From Caenorhabditis remanei (taxonomy: Eukaryota; Nematoda; Chromadorea; Rhabditida; Rhabditidae): DNA of 64,000 bases. How positions within the stretch are numbered: position 1 is the first letter of the stretch; each line of letters opens with the position of its first letter. Under the pieces are notes generated by a model. It was not told the DNA's origin. It did no database searches and was given only the letters and a program-made list of their open reading frames with translations. Made by a program: the position numbers and the translations under genes. This document shows positions 1 to 12,900 of the stretch, in pieces. The stretch covers positions 11,327,717 through 11,391,716 of the forward strand of contig NC_071330.1 in NCBI RefSeq assembly GCF_010183535.1. The letters run 5' to 3'.

Positions 1-182
1 TCTAGGGTAGAATTTAAGAGAAGATTAACAATTATAGACTATCCATCTTTTCGAAAACGCTATGCTTCTCCCCAACTTTTTTGAGGATTTTATACGAAAC
101 ATGGAGCTCATTTTTCTAGTTGCTTTATTTTTGTTCTCGAGATCTGCGTTTTTGATGACAAAGAACTTTAGCGGGGAAAATA

Positions 183-231
183 AGAGAGCTCAGAGAAACG
201 AGAGTGTCTAACTTCTCTCCGTCTCCCCTAC
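183..231. repeat. short palindromic 'TTCTCTGCGCTCTC' repeat, diverged copy
   Basis: This copy reads GAGAGCTCAGAGAAACGAGA then a reverse-complement arm ending TTCTCTCCGTCTC. It belongs to a dispersed family of about 50-60 bp. Better copies lie near 7.74, 17.29, 45.60, 53.96, 55.86, 56.77 and 60.24 kb. The rest of positions 1-252 holds nothing else that I recognise. Confidence 0.6.
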
Positions 232-252
232 TATTCGAAATATTAACCTCTT

Positions 253-2863
253 TCATTGCCTTGGATTTTTTCCAAAGTGAATCAACAAATCGGCGATCAT
301 TCGAATCGAATTATTTGGATCCTTATCAGTAGTTTGAATCTTATGAAAAGCGAGAAGACGTCCCAAGTTCTGAAGGGATCCAGAAGCTCTCAACAGTTGA
401 ATCAAGGCATCGATGTATGTAGATCCTTCGTTGTATCTTCTGATATCATCCGTTTTGATTCCAAACGCTTCAACCACCGGTGTCACATCTTCCAATCCAG
501 AGTAGTATTCTTTGATGAATTCGCATTTTTGAGAAGATGTCCATGGGCTTTCGAGAATAGATTGCATTGCGAGGAACACTTCCAAATAACTTCCATTCTT
601 TCCGATCATTTCCTTCAATCCACGGAATGGAGCAACTCTTTCTTCGGCTCTTTCAACGGGACCAACTGTCAGTGTATAGATGTTCTCCAATGAATCATAC
701 ACATCCAACCAGATTTCATCTCTTGAGAGTTTAGCAATCGAAGCCAGTGAAGTGAAGTATTCACCAGAGTAATCTGTTCGGTAGATTTCCCGAATCGATC
801 GCAGCGTTTCCACTAGTTCGACTTGAGTTGAAGTGATATTCCGAATACTTTGAAGTGCAGTTCGGATTTTCAAAGCGAATTCCATACTTGGAACGTTGAT
901 GCCGTAGGCTCTCCGGATGCTTCTTATGATGTTGTTGTCACCTTGAAGACTATCAACAAAGTTATGAAACTTTTCGTATCTTGGTTTCTCCTTTGCCAGT
1001 GCTGAAAAAGAAATACGCATCTGGGGACAAATAACAACAACATGTACTACAAGCCTATATACGTGTCAAGGGCCAATTTCCAAATTTTTACCGCTTTGGG
1101 CTCGGGTAAACCGATTTTCTCTCGAAAAACATGGTGTTTTGGGCATTTTAAGCTGTAATTCGAGTAAATTTGCAATTTTAAGTAGCTCTGCGGTTAATTT
1201 AGTGATTAAAAAAACTTGATAATTGTTTTTGGTGTGTTAAAAATCAAAACAATCCACCCGGGCCGACCCGTCAAATGACAAGTATGATACAAGCAGTGGG
1301 ATTAAGCAAACATGTTTTACCTTTAATCAAATCAGGGAATCCAGACTGCACATCGAGATTCACATCTCCGAAGAAAGCGATCATTGTTTCCCGCGACTGG
1401 TATCTGGATGATGAGAACAAGAACTGATTTCTTGGAGCCTTCTTATCAAAGTACAAATCAAACAGTAGTTGATATCCAGTGTTCTGTCCATCCGTTCCAT
1501 TCAATTTCAGTAAAATCTGAACTGCATTCAAGATTTTTTGCTGAGCCATGCTATCAAATCTAGACAATTTCACCAATTCCTGACACTTCCTATTCGCATT
1601 GTCGACAGATCCACCGAGGTTCTTGATAAGTCTTGCACCAGCTGTCATTGCCAGTTTCACTCCTTCCAGTCCTCCGATTCCTCTGTTCATTGCGTTGTTT
1701 CTCGCAGAAATAAATCTATTTTTGGCCTCTTGGTTGGAAATTGATGCCCAGATGTTCTCCATTGTTTCCTTTGCTCTTTGATTTCTGTTCTGTTCGGGTT
1801 CTCCATCCAATTGAATGATTCCTTGTTGAATATCTGAGAAAACATGCGGATCTGGGATAATATCAGCGTCTGCTAGCTGCCCGATGAGAGAATTAGTTGA
1901 ATTCAAAACTTCAACGAGTGCTGCCAAATCTTGTTTCAGCATTGTCGAAGTTATATCAGCATCAGCAATTGCAGAGTTCAGTCTTGACTTGTAAAGTCTC
2001 AACAGTTCAGCATCTCCAAGGTACATCCCTTCATATTGCATCTTAAGTACTTGCCACGGCATCGCCTCCAGAATATCAGCGAGAACTCCGAAATTCTCTG
2101 GTCCAATTGTATGATGAATCATGAGAAAAGACTCCGTGAAGTTTGTCTCATTAAACCCCTGCACAGCTGTCCAGTTATTGATTTTTTGTCGAAGATATGT
2201 TCCATTTGTGTAGTCAGTTCTCGTGAAGTTTGGTTTTGATAACTCAACTCCAAGATCTCGAATCGAATATGCAACGTCTCTTGAATTGAACGAATTCCGA
2301 AGGATTTCATCAGCAAGATCAATCAACCATGGCTGATGGATCAATGCATCCGGCTCATTCACTTTGATCATTCCCTTGATTCTTTTCAATGAAGCATCTC
2401 CTTGTTTCATTTCGAATCTTGTCAGTTCAAGGGCTCGTATAGCTAGTTGGTAGATCAAATCCGGGATGACTTTTTGCCCAAGAATAACAGAGTTGAGTTT
2501 GTTTGATAGGGCGAATCCGTCGGTTAGATAGAGCTCTCGAAGTGCCACGTAGAATTCAATATAATTCAAATCACGGATTTTCTCAAACTCCGTTTCATTG
2601 AGAGAAAACGAGCTGGTGGTTCCTACTTCATCATGAAAAATGATTGAAGTTTGGTTTGTCGAGTCTGAAAATGAAAAATGTTTTGTGAGATCAGCGTCCG
2701 ATTCGGAAACATACCGGCAAATCCGAAGTTCATGAAAAGAACGATGGACAATCCGATGATGGAGAAGATGGGAGGATCTTGAAAGTTGAATTAATTTATT
2801 TGAACTGTATTTCATTTTGAAAAGCTTAAACGATGTCTTAGCTAGTCTATGATAACCGAACAT
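253..2863 (-). CDS. nematode-specific secreted/membrane protein, function unknown
   Basis: Spliced model on the - strand: 2863-2857, 2777-2715, 2664-1321, 1001-253, giving 720 residues. The last two junctions are good (TTTTCAG acceptors; donors GTATGT and GTAAAA). The first two exons are a guess. The reading frame before residue 4 is closed by a stop, and the ATG at 2863 is joined through a weak acceptor ending CAAG. I chose it because it gives a signal-peptide-like start (a Leu/Ile/Val/Phe-rich run ending NFGFA just before DSTNQ). The alternative is an in-frame Met within that hydrophobic run. Downstream there are many Asn-x-Ser/Thr sites (NQT, NET, NFT, NGT, NWT), as expected for a protein entering the ER. 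The remainder is predicted helical. No catalytic motif or named domain is recognised. It is probably one of the large nematode-restricted extracellular families. Confidence 0.6.
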
Positions 2864-3599
2864 AGATACCGTACGGTTTAGCAGATACTTAGAACGCGGC
2901 AACGTCACTCTAGCATATCTGCGGATCTGTCGGAGTTCACAGAGCAACAGAAACTCAATTGCTCAAAAAAAAAATGAAACCAACCTCTCATAATTTTCAG
3001 CTTCCTTCGATCCGATCACAAGAAAATGGTGGAATACTAAAAGAATCAAAGGAATTGGTTTCCTTTTATTGTTTCCTGGCTCCCAAGAAAATTAGCATTT
3101 ATTCATATTTCGAATATTCATGATGGGAAAATCGAATTATTTTTGCAACTTCTTGCACGGGTTCTTCTCTTTTTGAGTGGGAACAAGGTACTATATTTTG
3201 ATGTTTATTTTTGGAAGTGTTTTCAGAGAAATACAGAACAAAAGATACAATTCTGGATAACTGAAAATGTAGAAAATGAAATGGATCACTCGTCTGAAAA
3301 AAAGGTACAGTATACTGAGATGAACGTATGTTTCTTGTGGTTTTCAATGAATCTGTTCAGTGATCACGTATCTGAAAAAACAAGATCCTGATCGGAGTCT
3401 CACAAAAAAATCCAAAAATGTTCTACTTTCCTCCTGCCTGGCAAACTATCAAATTCTGTCCAGTTCCCACTGAAACACGCAAACGTAATAATACATTTTC
3501 AACCAGTGTACTGTACATTTTGAAAGATTGAATACAAAATTATAAAAATACAATTTCTGATGATGGTTTTGGTTGGGGGGAAAGACACATAATTGGGAC
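2864..3599. other. intergenic, no gene seen
   Basis: AT-rich spacer between two - strand genes. Short open frames on both strands have no consistent splice sites or codon bias. It should contain the 5' region of the 253-2863 gene and the 3' UTR of no other gene. Confidence 0.6.
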
Positions 3600-6500
3600 T
3601 TAAAATATTAAAAGAATCCACGTGGAGAGGAAGAGAATGACGAGATGAAGATGTTGAGATTTAGAAGAACTCAGCTCACGGAGCATGTCGTGATCATTAC
3701 AAAAGTCTCCTTGACACGAGCAGAATGTTACCTGAAATTGATGATTTGTTAGGATTGAACTGCCTAGAAAACCAACCACATCAGTCTGCCCTGACAACGG
3801 GAATAACCTTAGCAGCTTCCTATCCGTATGCCTACATATCCTCTGATTTTCATACGCGTTTAGAATATTTCTGACGTCGTCATCGAGTCCAAATAGTAGA
3901 AGACGATCCATACATCCACGTATCACTCCGTGTTGTTCAGATATGTCTGGAAACTGAGAGGTTGTATATTGATAACGTTAAATATTGACCGGTGAGGGAA
4001 AGTGGGATAGAATGTTAGTTGTTAGATGATAGGATAGTTGCTTAAAGTGGGAAGACCGAACTACCAATAGTATTTTATTTGATTGGTGGCAAATTGAAAT
4101 TTTAATTTTTTTAAATTTGACGTTACGCATGGCATTTTGAAACGCAGCTTAATCGACCACTTTTTGAGCCGATTTATGTCAGCTTTCCCGCATCTTTGGC
4201 CAGTTTTTCGACCGTCGCACGTCTATTAGATATCAATTCTATTTAAAAAATGATTAAAATTTTGACATAAAAATTGTGTTTTGAATTTAGCGCTGAAATT
4301 TTCGCTGATCTCAGCGGAGTGCGTTTACTTTCACTACTCACCCCCAGACCCCGTGGGAGCTGCTTTGTTAGTCATGTCCAATACTGCTGAATTATGAAAA
4401 CTCAGATACCCGCGTATGACCCGACGAACAAAAACTCTTGACTCGACCCTGATTAGCACCTTCTGTCTTTCTAAGCCTCTCCCCATCCCGTCGCTGCTTA
4501 ACATCTCTCTGTTCATTTCCTGTCCTCCATTTCTATGAAAATAAAAGACAAACAATGCAATTTTAATGAGTCATTTTTCCACTTTTCCCTCTCGTTTCCC
4601 AATTATTTATTCTATTTTTTCGTGTCCTCCTTCCCCTCCAAAATGACCATCCGACCCCCGTTTAGTTCTATCAATTGAAAACGAAGACATTGATGGATGT
4701 GATATATTTCGGACCCCCTGACTCTCTCTCTCTTTTAGATTTCAAAACTGAAATTGTTGTTTTCTTCTTCTTCTGGGGACTCATTCTTTATGGAGGATAC
4801 TACTAATATGGGTTAGGAAAAAGAGAAAGGGATGGGATGTCTAACTAATTATTCGGTTGGTCATTTTCACTCTTCGAATATCATATTAGGTTGGTAGAGA
4901 GAGAGAAAAGGATGAGCAAATTATGCTGGTGGCTGGGAGAGAGAAGGGATACAAAAATAATAATAGATTATTTGGAGGAAAAGTCAATTTATTAGTGTCT
5001 AGAGAGTCTAGAGATGCTTGGGAGCTGCTTAGAAAAAAATGAATTGGAGAGGTTGAAAGAGTTTATTGGAAAAGATACAGAGCTGCAGTCAGGCTAGACA
5101 TCTGCGGCGACATCTAAAGAGCAAAATTCTCAACTCAAAACTTCCAGGAGCTGGTTAACATCTAAGCAGCGCCTGTTCCTTCATTATCCCTTCTTCCTTT
5201 TTTTTCCGAGCTCTATTTCTTCTCTCATTCCACAAAAAATGCCCTATCTAGATCTCGGATCTTCTCATTTTCTCCGAACAACTCCGTCATCATTATCTTT
5301 TCCATTTGATTTACGATTAGCTGTTTTTCAAAAAAAAGAATGAAGAGAAGAACCAATTGTTTATTTCTTTGAGAGGTGTCGGAGATTTTCGAAAATTGAT
5401 AAGTGAGAAGAGTTATGAGGTGCGGAATTGGTGGATAATTAATTACTTTTTTGTATAGATCTAGGAGTCTGGATCCCTAGATCTGAAAGTCTCATGCACT
5501 TTCCCTTCAAACTTATACTATTTTTACTAACCGATAGACTCAAGGCCTCCCCAGGAAACCATTAGAAGTCATAAAGGTCCGGAAACGGGGAGCAGAGGAA
5601 TGGGCTCAGGCGACGGATAAGAAAATGGGACGCCAGAAAAGTTCAGAAAACGTTTTAAAGTGAGTTCATATAGACCTCCTAAAAAGTTAAATCACTTTTT
5701 CATTTTCAGTAAAATTTGCAGGATGTAAAATTAACGGTTGCGGGTTAAGCTGATCTGGATTTCTAATTTTGTTGTCAGTGAGTTATGGACAACCTGTCTG
5801 GGTTTCCAGATATTTACAGTGAAAAGGTCGGATATTGAAATTGAGAGAGCCGGACCGTGCCAATTTGAAATTTCTCACCGGGTTTCCGTACAAAAATTTG
5901 AAAATTTCAATTTTTAGACATTTTTTTTTGCAAAAAGTCGAATTTTCGGCTATGAAAATCGATTAGAACTTTAGCGTATATAGGATTTTTGACTTTGATA
6001 AAAATTTCAAAATGTTTCCAAAATTATTGTGGAAAAATTGTGTACATTTTTTGAATCCGGGCCGAGATTTTACAATTCTGGCCACCGTGAAAGAACATAG
6101 AGCAATGATTCTTGCTTTGTAAACTACTCGGTCATTACCTCATCAGACCAAAATATAACTTCAGTTCCAAAATGTCCCAGAACCAACTTCAGACGTTCCA
6201 TCCCAGATTCCAAAGTGTGCAATCCAAGTCCTTCCAAAACGTGTGTCAATGTCTCAATATATTTGAAACACCCAAATTTTCGAGTGCATGTGGATATCTT
6301 TTTTCCCGTTTTTGACTTCTTTCTACTAATGAAAAATGCGGCGCCTGTCTCTGCCAATACACACGACAACGTCGTTTCCAAAAAAGAAAGAAGGAGACAG
6401 TGTTATCTGGAGAGAGACGCAGATTGTCATTGAGGTGTGTGTGTGAGGTGTGCACTTTTGACATCAAGAGGGCTTGCTCTCTCTTTTTGCTCTTTTTTGA

Positions 6501-7537
6501 TTAGGACCCACGATATACATTGAAATTGAGAAGGCTAGAGGAAGGAGACATTTTCAATGAATTCGTTAGAGTGAAAACTGAAATGAAATGTGTAGAGAAA
6601 AAGAGGAGGAAGAAAGTACGAGATCATGAAGACTAACGAGCCCTAAATCTAAGCAGCTACCAATTGAAAAATGTTAGTACATAAAAACTCACAATCCTCA
6701 CCATCGATCCTCTCGACTAGTGTGAAACATGCTGAAGAGCAGGGCACGAGACCGATTCCAGCATCAGGTTGCCAACATCGATCAGTGAAATTTTTGGGTG
6801 GATAGTAGTGATGCATTAGCTGAGACCAGAGGGGAAGGTAGACGAATGAGGCACAACTGAAAATTGATTGGTGATACTTCAAAATATAAGCGAAGAAGAT
6901 CCAAGTGGAATAAATTTCTAGTTAAGCAGTACCTGATATATATATATATATACCGTAAATACTGTATTATAACGGCACCTGTAATAGAACGACACCTGTA
7001 TTATAACGGCACCCCATCTATACCCAGAATTCATGAATGTGATCATCCCGGTGTCTTTTTTTGGTTCTGATTAGAAGCAGCGTGATTAGTAACTTCTTGA
7101 TCAGCCGATAGAACTCCCAAAAAATTTTTTCCGGTAAATTTTAATAAGTTTCTGAAACCACAAAATTTCTCTAGGAGCCGGTTGAAAAATATAACGGCAT
7201 GCCGTTATAATACAGTATTTACGGTATATAAGCTCGGCACAGTTCTTACAACTGCGCTCCACCGAAATGCCCTTGAAAAATATCTCTTTTTCTCCGAGTC
7301 TCTCAATTTCGCACATAATTTTCATGGGATTTCGGTAGAGCGCGGTTGTAAGAAGCGTTCCGTGCTAATAAGCAACTCTCCTCTCACTCACCTAAAACAA
7401 TGTGACCTCTGCCTATCCAACAACTGTTTTTTGTCTTCTTGTGAATGAGTTGGATGAGTGTCATGGTGCATTGAATAAGCCCAAGTTGCTCGAAGAATTG
7501 TCAATAAAAGAATAGTCAACCAACATTGATTCCTCAT
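3600..7537 (-). CDS. ODR-2/HOT-like Ly6 three-finger protein, probably GPI-anchored
   Basis: Exons on the - strand: 7537-7392, 6856-6693, 3946-3777, 3731-3600, giving 203 residues. The N-terminus (MRNQCWLTILLLTILRATWA) is a signal peptide. Cysteines follow in a Ly6/uPAR-like pattern: CFSCASF near residue 48, a DRCW segment, PCSSACFTLVE near residue 90, RGCMDRLLLFG, an ICRHT segment, then the diagnostic closing motif FCSCQGDFCN. The protein ends in a hydrophobic stretch (LVILFLSTWILLIF), as in GPI-anchored precursors. Known family members include C. elegans ODR-2 and its HOT homologues, which are neuronal Ly6-type surface proteins. The motifs PKNFTDRCW and RGCMDRLL fit that subgroup best; this is recognition by eye, not alignment. 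The 2.7-kb intron (3947-6692) holds GA-rich DNA and no other gene. Another intron contains two inverted-repeat elements. Confidence 0.8.
6953..7224. mobile_element. TA-flanked inverted-repeat element (family B), full copy
   Basis: The ends are inverted repeats: CCGTAAATACTGTATTATAA at the left and its reverse complement at the right, flanked by TA on both sides. It is about 272 bp, nearly identical to the copy at 34739-35011, and has no open reading frame. This is a MITE of Tc1/mariner type by its target site. It sits in the first intron of the Ly6-like gene. Confidence 0.85.
7228..7370. mobile_element. inverted-repeat element (family A)
   Basis: An imperfect palindrome of about 143 bp with left arm AGCTCGGCACAGTTCTTACA and right arm GGTTGTAAGAAGCGTTCCGT. 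It lies directly against the family B copy. Other copies are near 9.83, 17.44, 25.24, 47.42 and 54.66 kb. Confidence 0.8.
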
Positions 7538-7740
7538 CTCTCACATTATCCTTCTGGTGGGAAATGTCTGCAAAGTATGGATTTGGGAGGTAAAATGAGG
7601 ATGATGATAATAAAAGATAAATGAAAGGAATCACGATTTCAGGGGAAACATAAAGAAGGGCGTCCTGATTTTAAAAAACAGATTATAGAATACATCTAGA
7701 CCATTATTACAGGAATTGACAACTTTGAAATAATGTGGAA

Positions 7741-7799
7741 TTGAGAGAGAAAGAGAGTGCAGAGATGTTAGAGTATCTGACTTCTCTGCGCTCTCTTTT
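7741..7799. repeat. short palindromic 'TTCTCTGCGCTCTC' repeat
   Basis: The left arm GAGAGAAAGAGAGTGCAGAG and right arm CTTCTCTGCGCTCTCTT are joined by a TATCTGA-containing loop. It belongs to the same dispersed family as the copies at 17.29, 45.60 and 56.77 kb. Confidence 0.7.
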
Positions 7800-9832
7800 A
7801 TAAAACTGGAAAATGTTTTGAAGTAGCAAAGCTATAAAAAATTTGCGAAGCTTTTAGAAGAACAATTTTGTAGCTTCAAACTTTTTTTTACAATCAATCT
7901 TTGCTAGATGGCGACACAAAAAAAGTGGAAATCTGAATTTTTGCTTCAATGAACCTCCCCCAAAAAAACTAAAAATAAGAAGCTTCAAGAACCAAGAACT
8001 GCTAACACAAGTACACGATTTTCAGGTAAAAGTAGGAAGTATGGAGTCATGGGAACGAAAAAGATAAAAAGTACAAATTTTCTCATAGAAAATTAGTGAG
8101 CTATTGATAAATCGGTCACGCTTCTCCTCCTCTTTCTCCTTCTTTTCTCTCTTTTTCTCTCTCTTTTTCAAGAAATCAGAAGAGAAAAGAATTGGAGAGT
8201 AATTGGTTTCTTTGCGTGGTTTAGCTTTCCAAAAAGTGGGCGGAGCTTAGAGAGAAAAGGGGGAACAATCTGATAAGTGAATATGTTGAGTGAGGTGGAG
8301 GAGAGAGTTGTACTCAGACACAAATTAGATTGACTTTTGGAAAGGGAGATTAGAATCTGGAGGAATCAGAATTCTGATGGAGAGAGAAATAAAATGAGTA
8401 AAGATTTATAAATACACACATAGGTAGTAAATGAAAATTGGTATGGCTTCTGGGTCAAATGTTTTGTTTTTTTGAGAATTCAGAAATCTGAAAACACCTG
8501 TGGGAAGTGTTTCGAGTTTGAGGGGAATGGTATGAAGGCAGGTGATCCTGAATTCATTCTTTAGGGTGTCAACAAAAATAGTTTTCTGGAAAACAGTGAT
8601 AGTGGTCTAGCATAGGAAAAATTATTTTGTGGAAATGATAATTTTTCAATAAATCGTACTGTTGAAAACTAGGTGATAGGTTTCAGAGCGCTGTCATTTT
8701 CACAAAATCTTAAAAATCGAACATTGAAGTACAAAATCTCAAAAGTAACGAAAAATTGTAGGGACCAACTTTTTCAAAAAGTGGCCAAGTAACCCAAACT
8801 TCAAGAACAAGGCCACGTATTGATAGCTGCTGAATTTCTGTGAATCCTATGATCTACAGCACAAAAATTGGACATTGAAAGATTTGTCTTTGAAGAAGAA
8901 TTATTTTTTTGCAAATGATGGCCTTAGTTTTCAGACGATTACCTAGGAAACCATAATTAGTCCCTGGACAATCTTTGAAAAAAAAGTTTTTGCAAGTTTT
9001 CTTTTGAATCAGGTGATGTAACTAATCAGAATTTAAAAAAATTGAGTTCTAAAACTGCAAATATGACAAAAAGTTAAGGGAACTATTTTTTCAAATGGTG
9101 ACCTAGGAAACCAATACGGAGAAACTAGTCCCCGTGATGTTTTAGTCATTGTTGAGATAGATCTGAATAAATGGACCACCCATTTATTTAAATTCGTAAC
9201 TGATCAATATAAGGACACTCAAATAAACAGAGCAATAAAAGTGACGAATGAGGAAGAAGTGAAGGAAGAAGAAGAAAGTGAAGGTGCTAGAAGAGAAGAA
9301 AAGAGCACCCGAAATATTCCAGTGCTCTGTTTGACTCCCTGGTCACTCGCCTTCTTGCTCCAAACGATAAGCTCCGCCCACTTGTTCGAGCTCTCTGCTT
9401 CTCTAATTTCACGGCTTAAAAAGTCAGAAACTTATAAGACAAGAGAGGGGATATAATTCAATTTTTGAGAGAGACAAAAGAAAAAAGAAATTGAAAATTT
9501 TGGGAAGAAAAAAGAGAAAAGAAGAAACAAAAAGTAGAAGAAGAAGGAGAAGAAATACTAATTATTAGTGAGGGGTCGGTTGGTTTCAAAAGAAGAAAAA
9601 GAGAGAGTAATAACTCTCTCTCTGACCCTTGTTTTCCTTATTATTATTATATTGGGTTGGGTTCGAAGCAATTGGATATTTAGATTAGGAGCCGGACTGA
9701 GAAAGAATGAAATTCCTGGAAAGGGGCGGTATCTAGAGAAAACTGGACAGAGGGACTAGTTTTCTGAAGATTTGGATTTCGAGACCGTGATTCAGAAAAT
9801 TCGATTTCAGCTGATCTAGACTTTCAGTTGTT

Positions 9833-9973
9833 TATTAGCACGTTACGATTCTTACAACCGCGCTCTACCGAAACCGAAAAAAATTGTGTGCGAAATTGAG
9901 AGACTCAGAGAAAAAGAGACATCTTTCAATGGCATTCCGGTGGAGCGCAGTTGTAAGAACTGTGTTAAGCTGA
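9833..9973. mobile_element. inverted-repeat element (family A), reverse orientation
   Basis: Begins TATTAGCACGTTACGATTCT and ends GCAGTTGTAAGAACTGTGTT. The interior carries the family segments TTGTGTGCGAAATTGAGAGA and GCATTCCGGTGGAGCGCAG. It has no coding capacity. Confidence 0.75.
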
Positions 9974-12900
9974 TAGCTTCTAAACTAAAATTTGCAACAC
10001 GGAATTCCAAAAAATTTGGTTCGTGGAAGAGTAATCCAACATTTGGAATTCTAGGTCATTCACTGGAAACTAGAAATCCAAAAACATTCGATAGAAAACA
10101 AATTCCTCCAATTTCTCGTCACTTTTGAAGTTTTATGACCACGATTTTGGATCTTTCTGTTCTTGGAACACAATAATCCTCCAGAATTTATCAAAAAGGC
10201 TAAATCAATACGAGGACTAGCTTTCCAAGTTAGGTCTTCTAGGTCATTGTTTGAAAAACTAGTCCTCCAAAAGAAGTTTTGCCGTAACTGTTTCTTTCAA
10301 ATTTGTTAATGAGAAACTGTCTAGAATTCAGGTTTCTCACGATGTCTTGGTGCTTTTAATCTTAGGAAATCTCAAGTCCAAATTAGCTTTTCAGGAGGAG
10401 AACTAGGTAATTTCTAAACCACATATTTTCCCTGGCCTAGTTTCCCAAATATCTGGATTTCTAGGCCACCTTATCCCTCTATCCTCGAAAAAAGGTCAAG
10501 AATCTCTATTTCTCTTCTCTCCTCCCTATTTTTTCCTAATCATTTGATATTCATTGGTTTTTCTTTTTTCTTTTTTTTTTCTTCTCTCTGAATCTCTTTC
10601 TTTATTCAAACATTCATTGTAGTAGTCACTGAAACAAAAAAAATGAAGAAACGAAACAGATTGAAATGAAGAAAATATTGTAGAGATGTGAAAGGGAATT
10701 TGGATAGGGAAAGCTAGCAATTTTGTACGTGGCCTGGGAATACAAACTACAGGTAAACTAGTCCCTGAGGCAGTCATAGGCCAATTTTTGATCAGAAAAT
10801 TAATGAATTAAATACGTAAAATTATGGAGAACTAGGGCTCCCTGAATGTATCTGGAAAACAGATCCACAGTAAAATCGGCCTAAAACCCATGGCCTAGAA
10901 TTCCAACTAATCCCTCCTGACTTCGAGGATGTTCTAGATTCAGACTTTTCTCAAGAAACACTCGATCTGTTTGTCTCTTCTGCTATCATTCCAATTAATC
11001 TAGTCCTCCCACGTATTCCTTCCTCACTGGGGACTCAGAGTATGGATGAACTATATAGATATATCAATGCTGGAACTCTATGGGCTGAAAACAAGTATAC
11101 AAGCCACGTATAGCGTTTAGAAGAATTTTCAGAGCAGATGAATGACCACAACAAATTTCAAAAAAAATAAGGGGGACGGAGGGCGATAATATACTCATGC
11201 TCTCTTGAAAAGAAAAAAAACGACGAGTCTTTCTGAAAAGAGAGAGAAAAAAACACGAATACTTGATGAGAGAGGTTGAAAAAATATATAGAGGATAGGG
11301 TAGGAAGGGGGAGGAGTCAGTTTTGGGTTTTTGATGGGGTTCCTCTAGGAATGAGGGGACACACAGATAAACAGATATACTTTCGGACGAATCGTTTTGA
11401 TAGGGTAGGACATAACCATTCAGCTACCACTGCACATAATTTGGTCAGGGGACATCGAGACATACCGAAAGACAGACAGACAGACAAGTGATGAACATTG
11501 AGAGGTTTTCAAAATTCAAAGAATCGCTGTCATCTCAGAGCGGACTTTTGGGCACACAGAGAGACGTGCAGAAATTTCAAGTTTTACAGAAAAAAGCTGT
11601 TTTGAAGCTATAGAAAACGGAAATCAGTACATCCGAATATCAGACTTGCAAAATCTCGGCCCGGTCCGGAGTCAAAAAATGTGCTATGTATTAAAAATCT
11701 ATAGTCGAAAATTTGGCTTTTTTTTGCAAAAAACCAAAATGGGTTTTAACTTTCGAAAAAATATGTTAACAAGAAAAATATTAGGTGAAATGGCTCAGAA
11801 CCTGTAATTTCTGAAACGGGGGTCATCAGGAAACTGAACACACCGATTGCCGAAAATTCAGATGAGCAGAAAACGCATAATGTCACCAATAAAAATAGTA
11901 GAACTTAACTGTGATATCTGGACAAACAGACAGACAGACAACGGGAAAATACATATTTGGGTTGGCTGGTTGGAACCTTTGAGAGTCTTCCATTCTTCTT
12001 AAAGAGACTAGTTTTTTGAGAACCGATTGTCTTTAGACACATTATCTCTCTATTTCTCTTTTCTCTTCATTCTTTTGGTAGTTTGTTCTTTTGGGTGACT
12101 CTCCACGGGAGCTGTCTTCCAGGAGGTGCTACTAGAAATAATTACTAGAGGAAGAGAAATAAGAAAAAGGAGAGAAAGGAAACACAAATTGGACGGAGGA
12201 AAGAGCCAACTTCCATTCCTTCTTTTTTCTTTTTTCTCTCTCGTATCTGGAGATGAAGAAGTCGTTGATGACTGAGTTGAAAGAGAGAGGGTTGCCTGGG
12301 TTACGATGGGAAAAATTGAGAAAAACTAGGAAGGAAGTGAAGGAGTTAGGGAAAGACAAATTACGGCTTGGATGGAAATTTATAAAAAACGAACGGGGAG
12401 ACTACGAATCAGAATCTGAATTGCGTCCGAATGAGAACAGTCAAATCCAGGTCTAATTGCTTAAATGTAACGTTTAACCATCTTTTAATCGGTTCTGATT
12501 CGTACGAGTCCTGATCCGGACAGTTTTAATTTGGAAAGCTCTGACTATGCGTTTTTCAGGTTTTGTCAAATTACGCATAAATTAGACATCATTCAAACTA
12601 ATTTGTTGAACTGAGAACATAGCTTATGCATTTTCAGTGTTAAAATTTTTTGATTCTCACATGAATTCGTAATGTCAAATCCATTATCAAGATCAAACTC
12701 TGACCAAAACTGAAACTCAAACAAAAAAGAATCCGCATCACTTTTGTATTCATCTGACCTAGATTCAGCAAAGATTTGACTCCGTTGGTTCTGACTTGAT
12801 CCCACAAATCCTTATTTTGTTCTAATTTATCCAAAATCTTTCGGACAAACATCCCCATAGACAGACTTCCTTTTTTATTATTTCCCCCTTCCAACCCACC

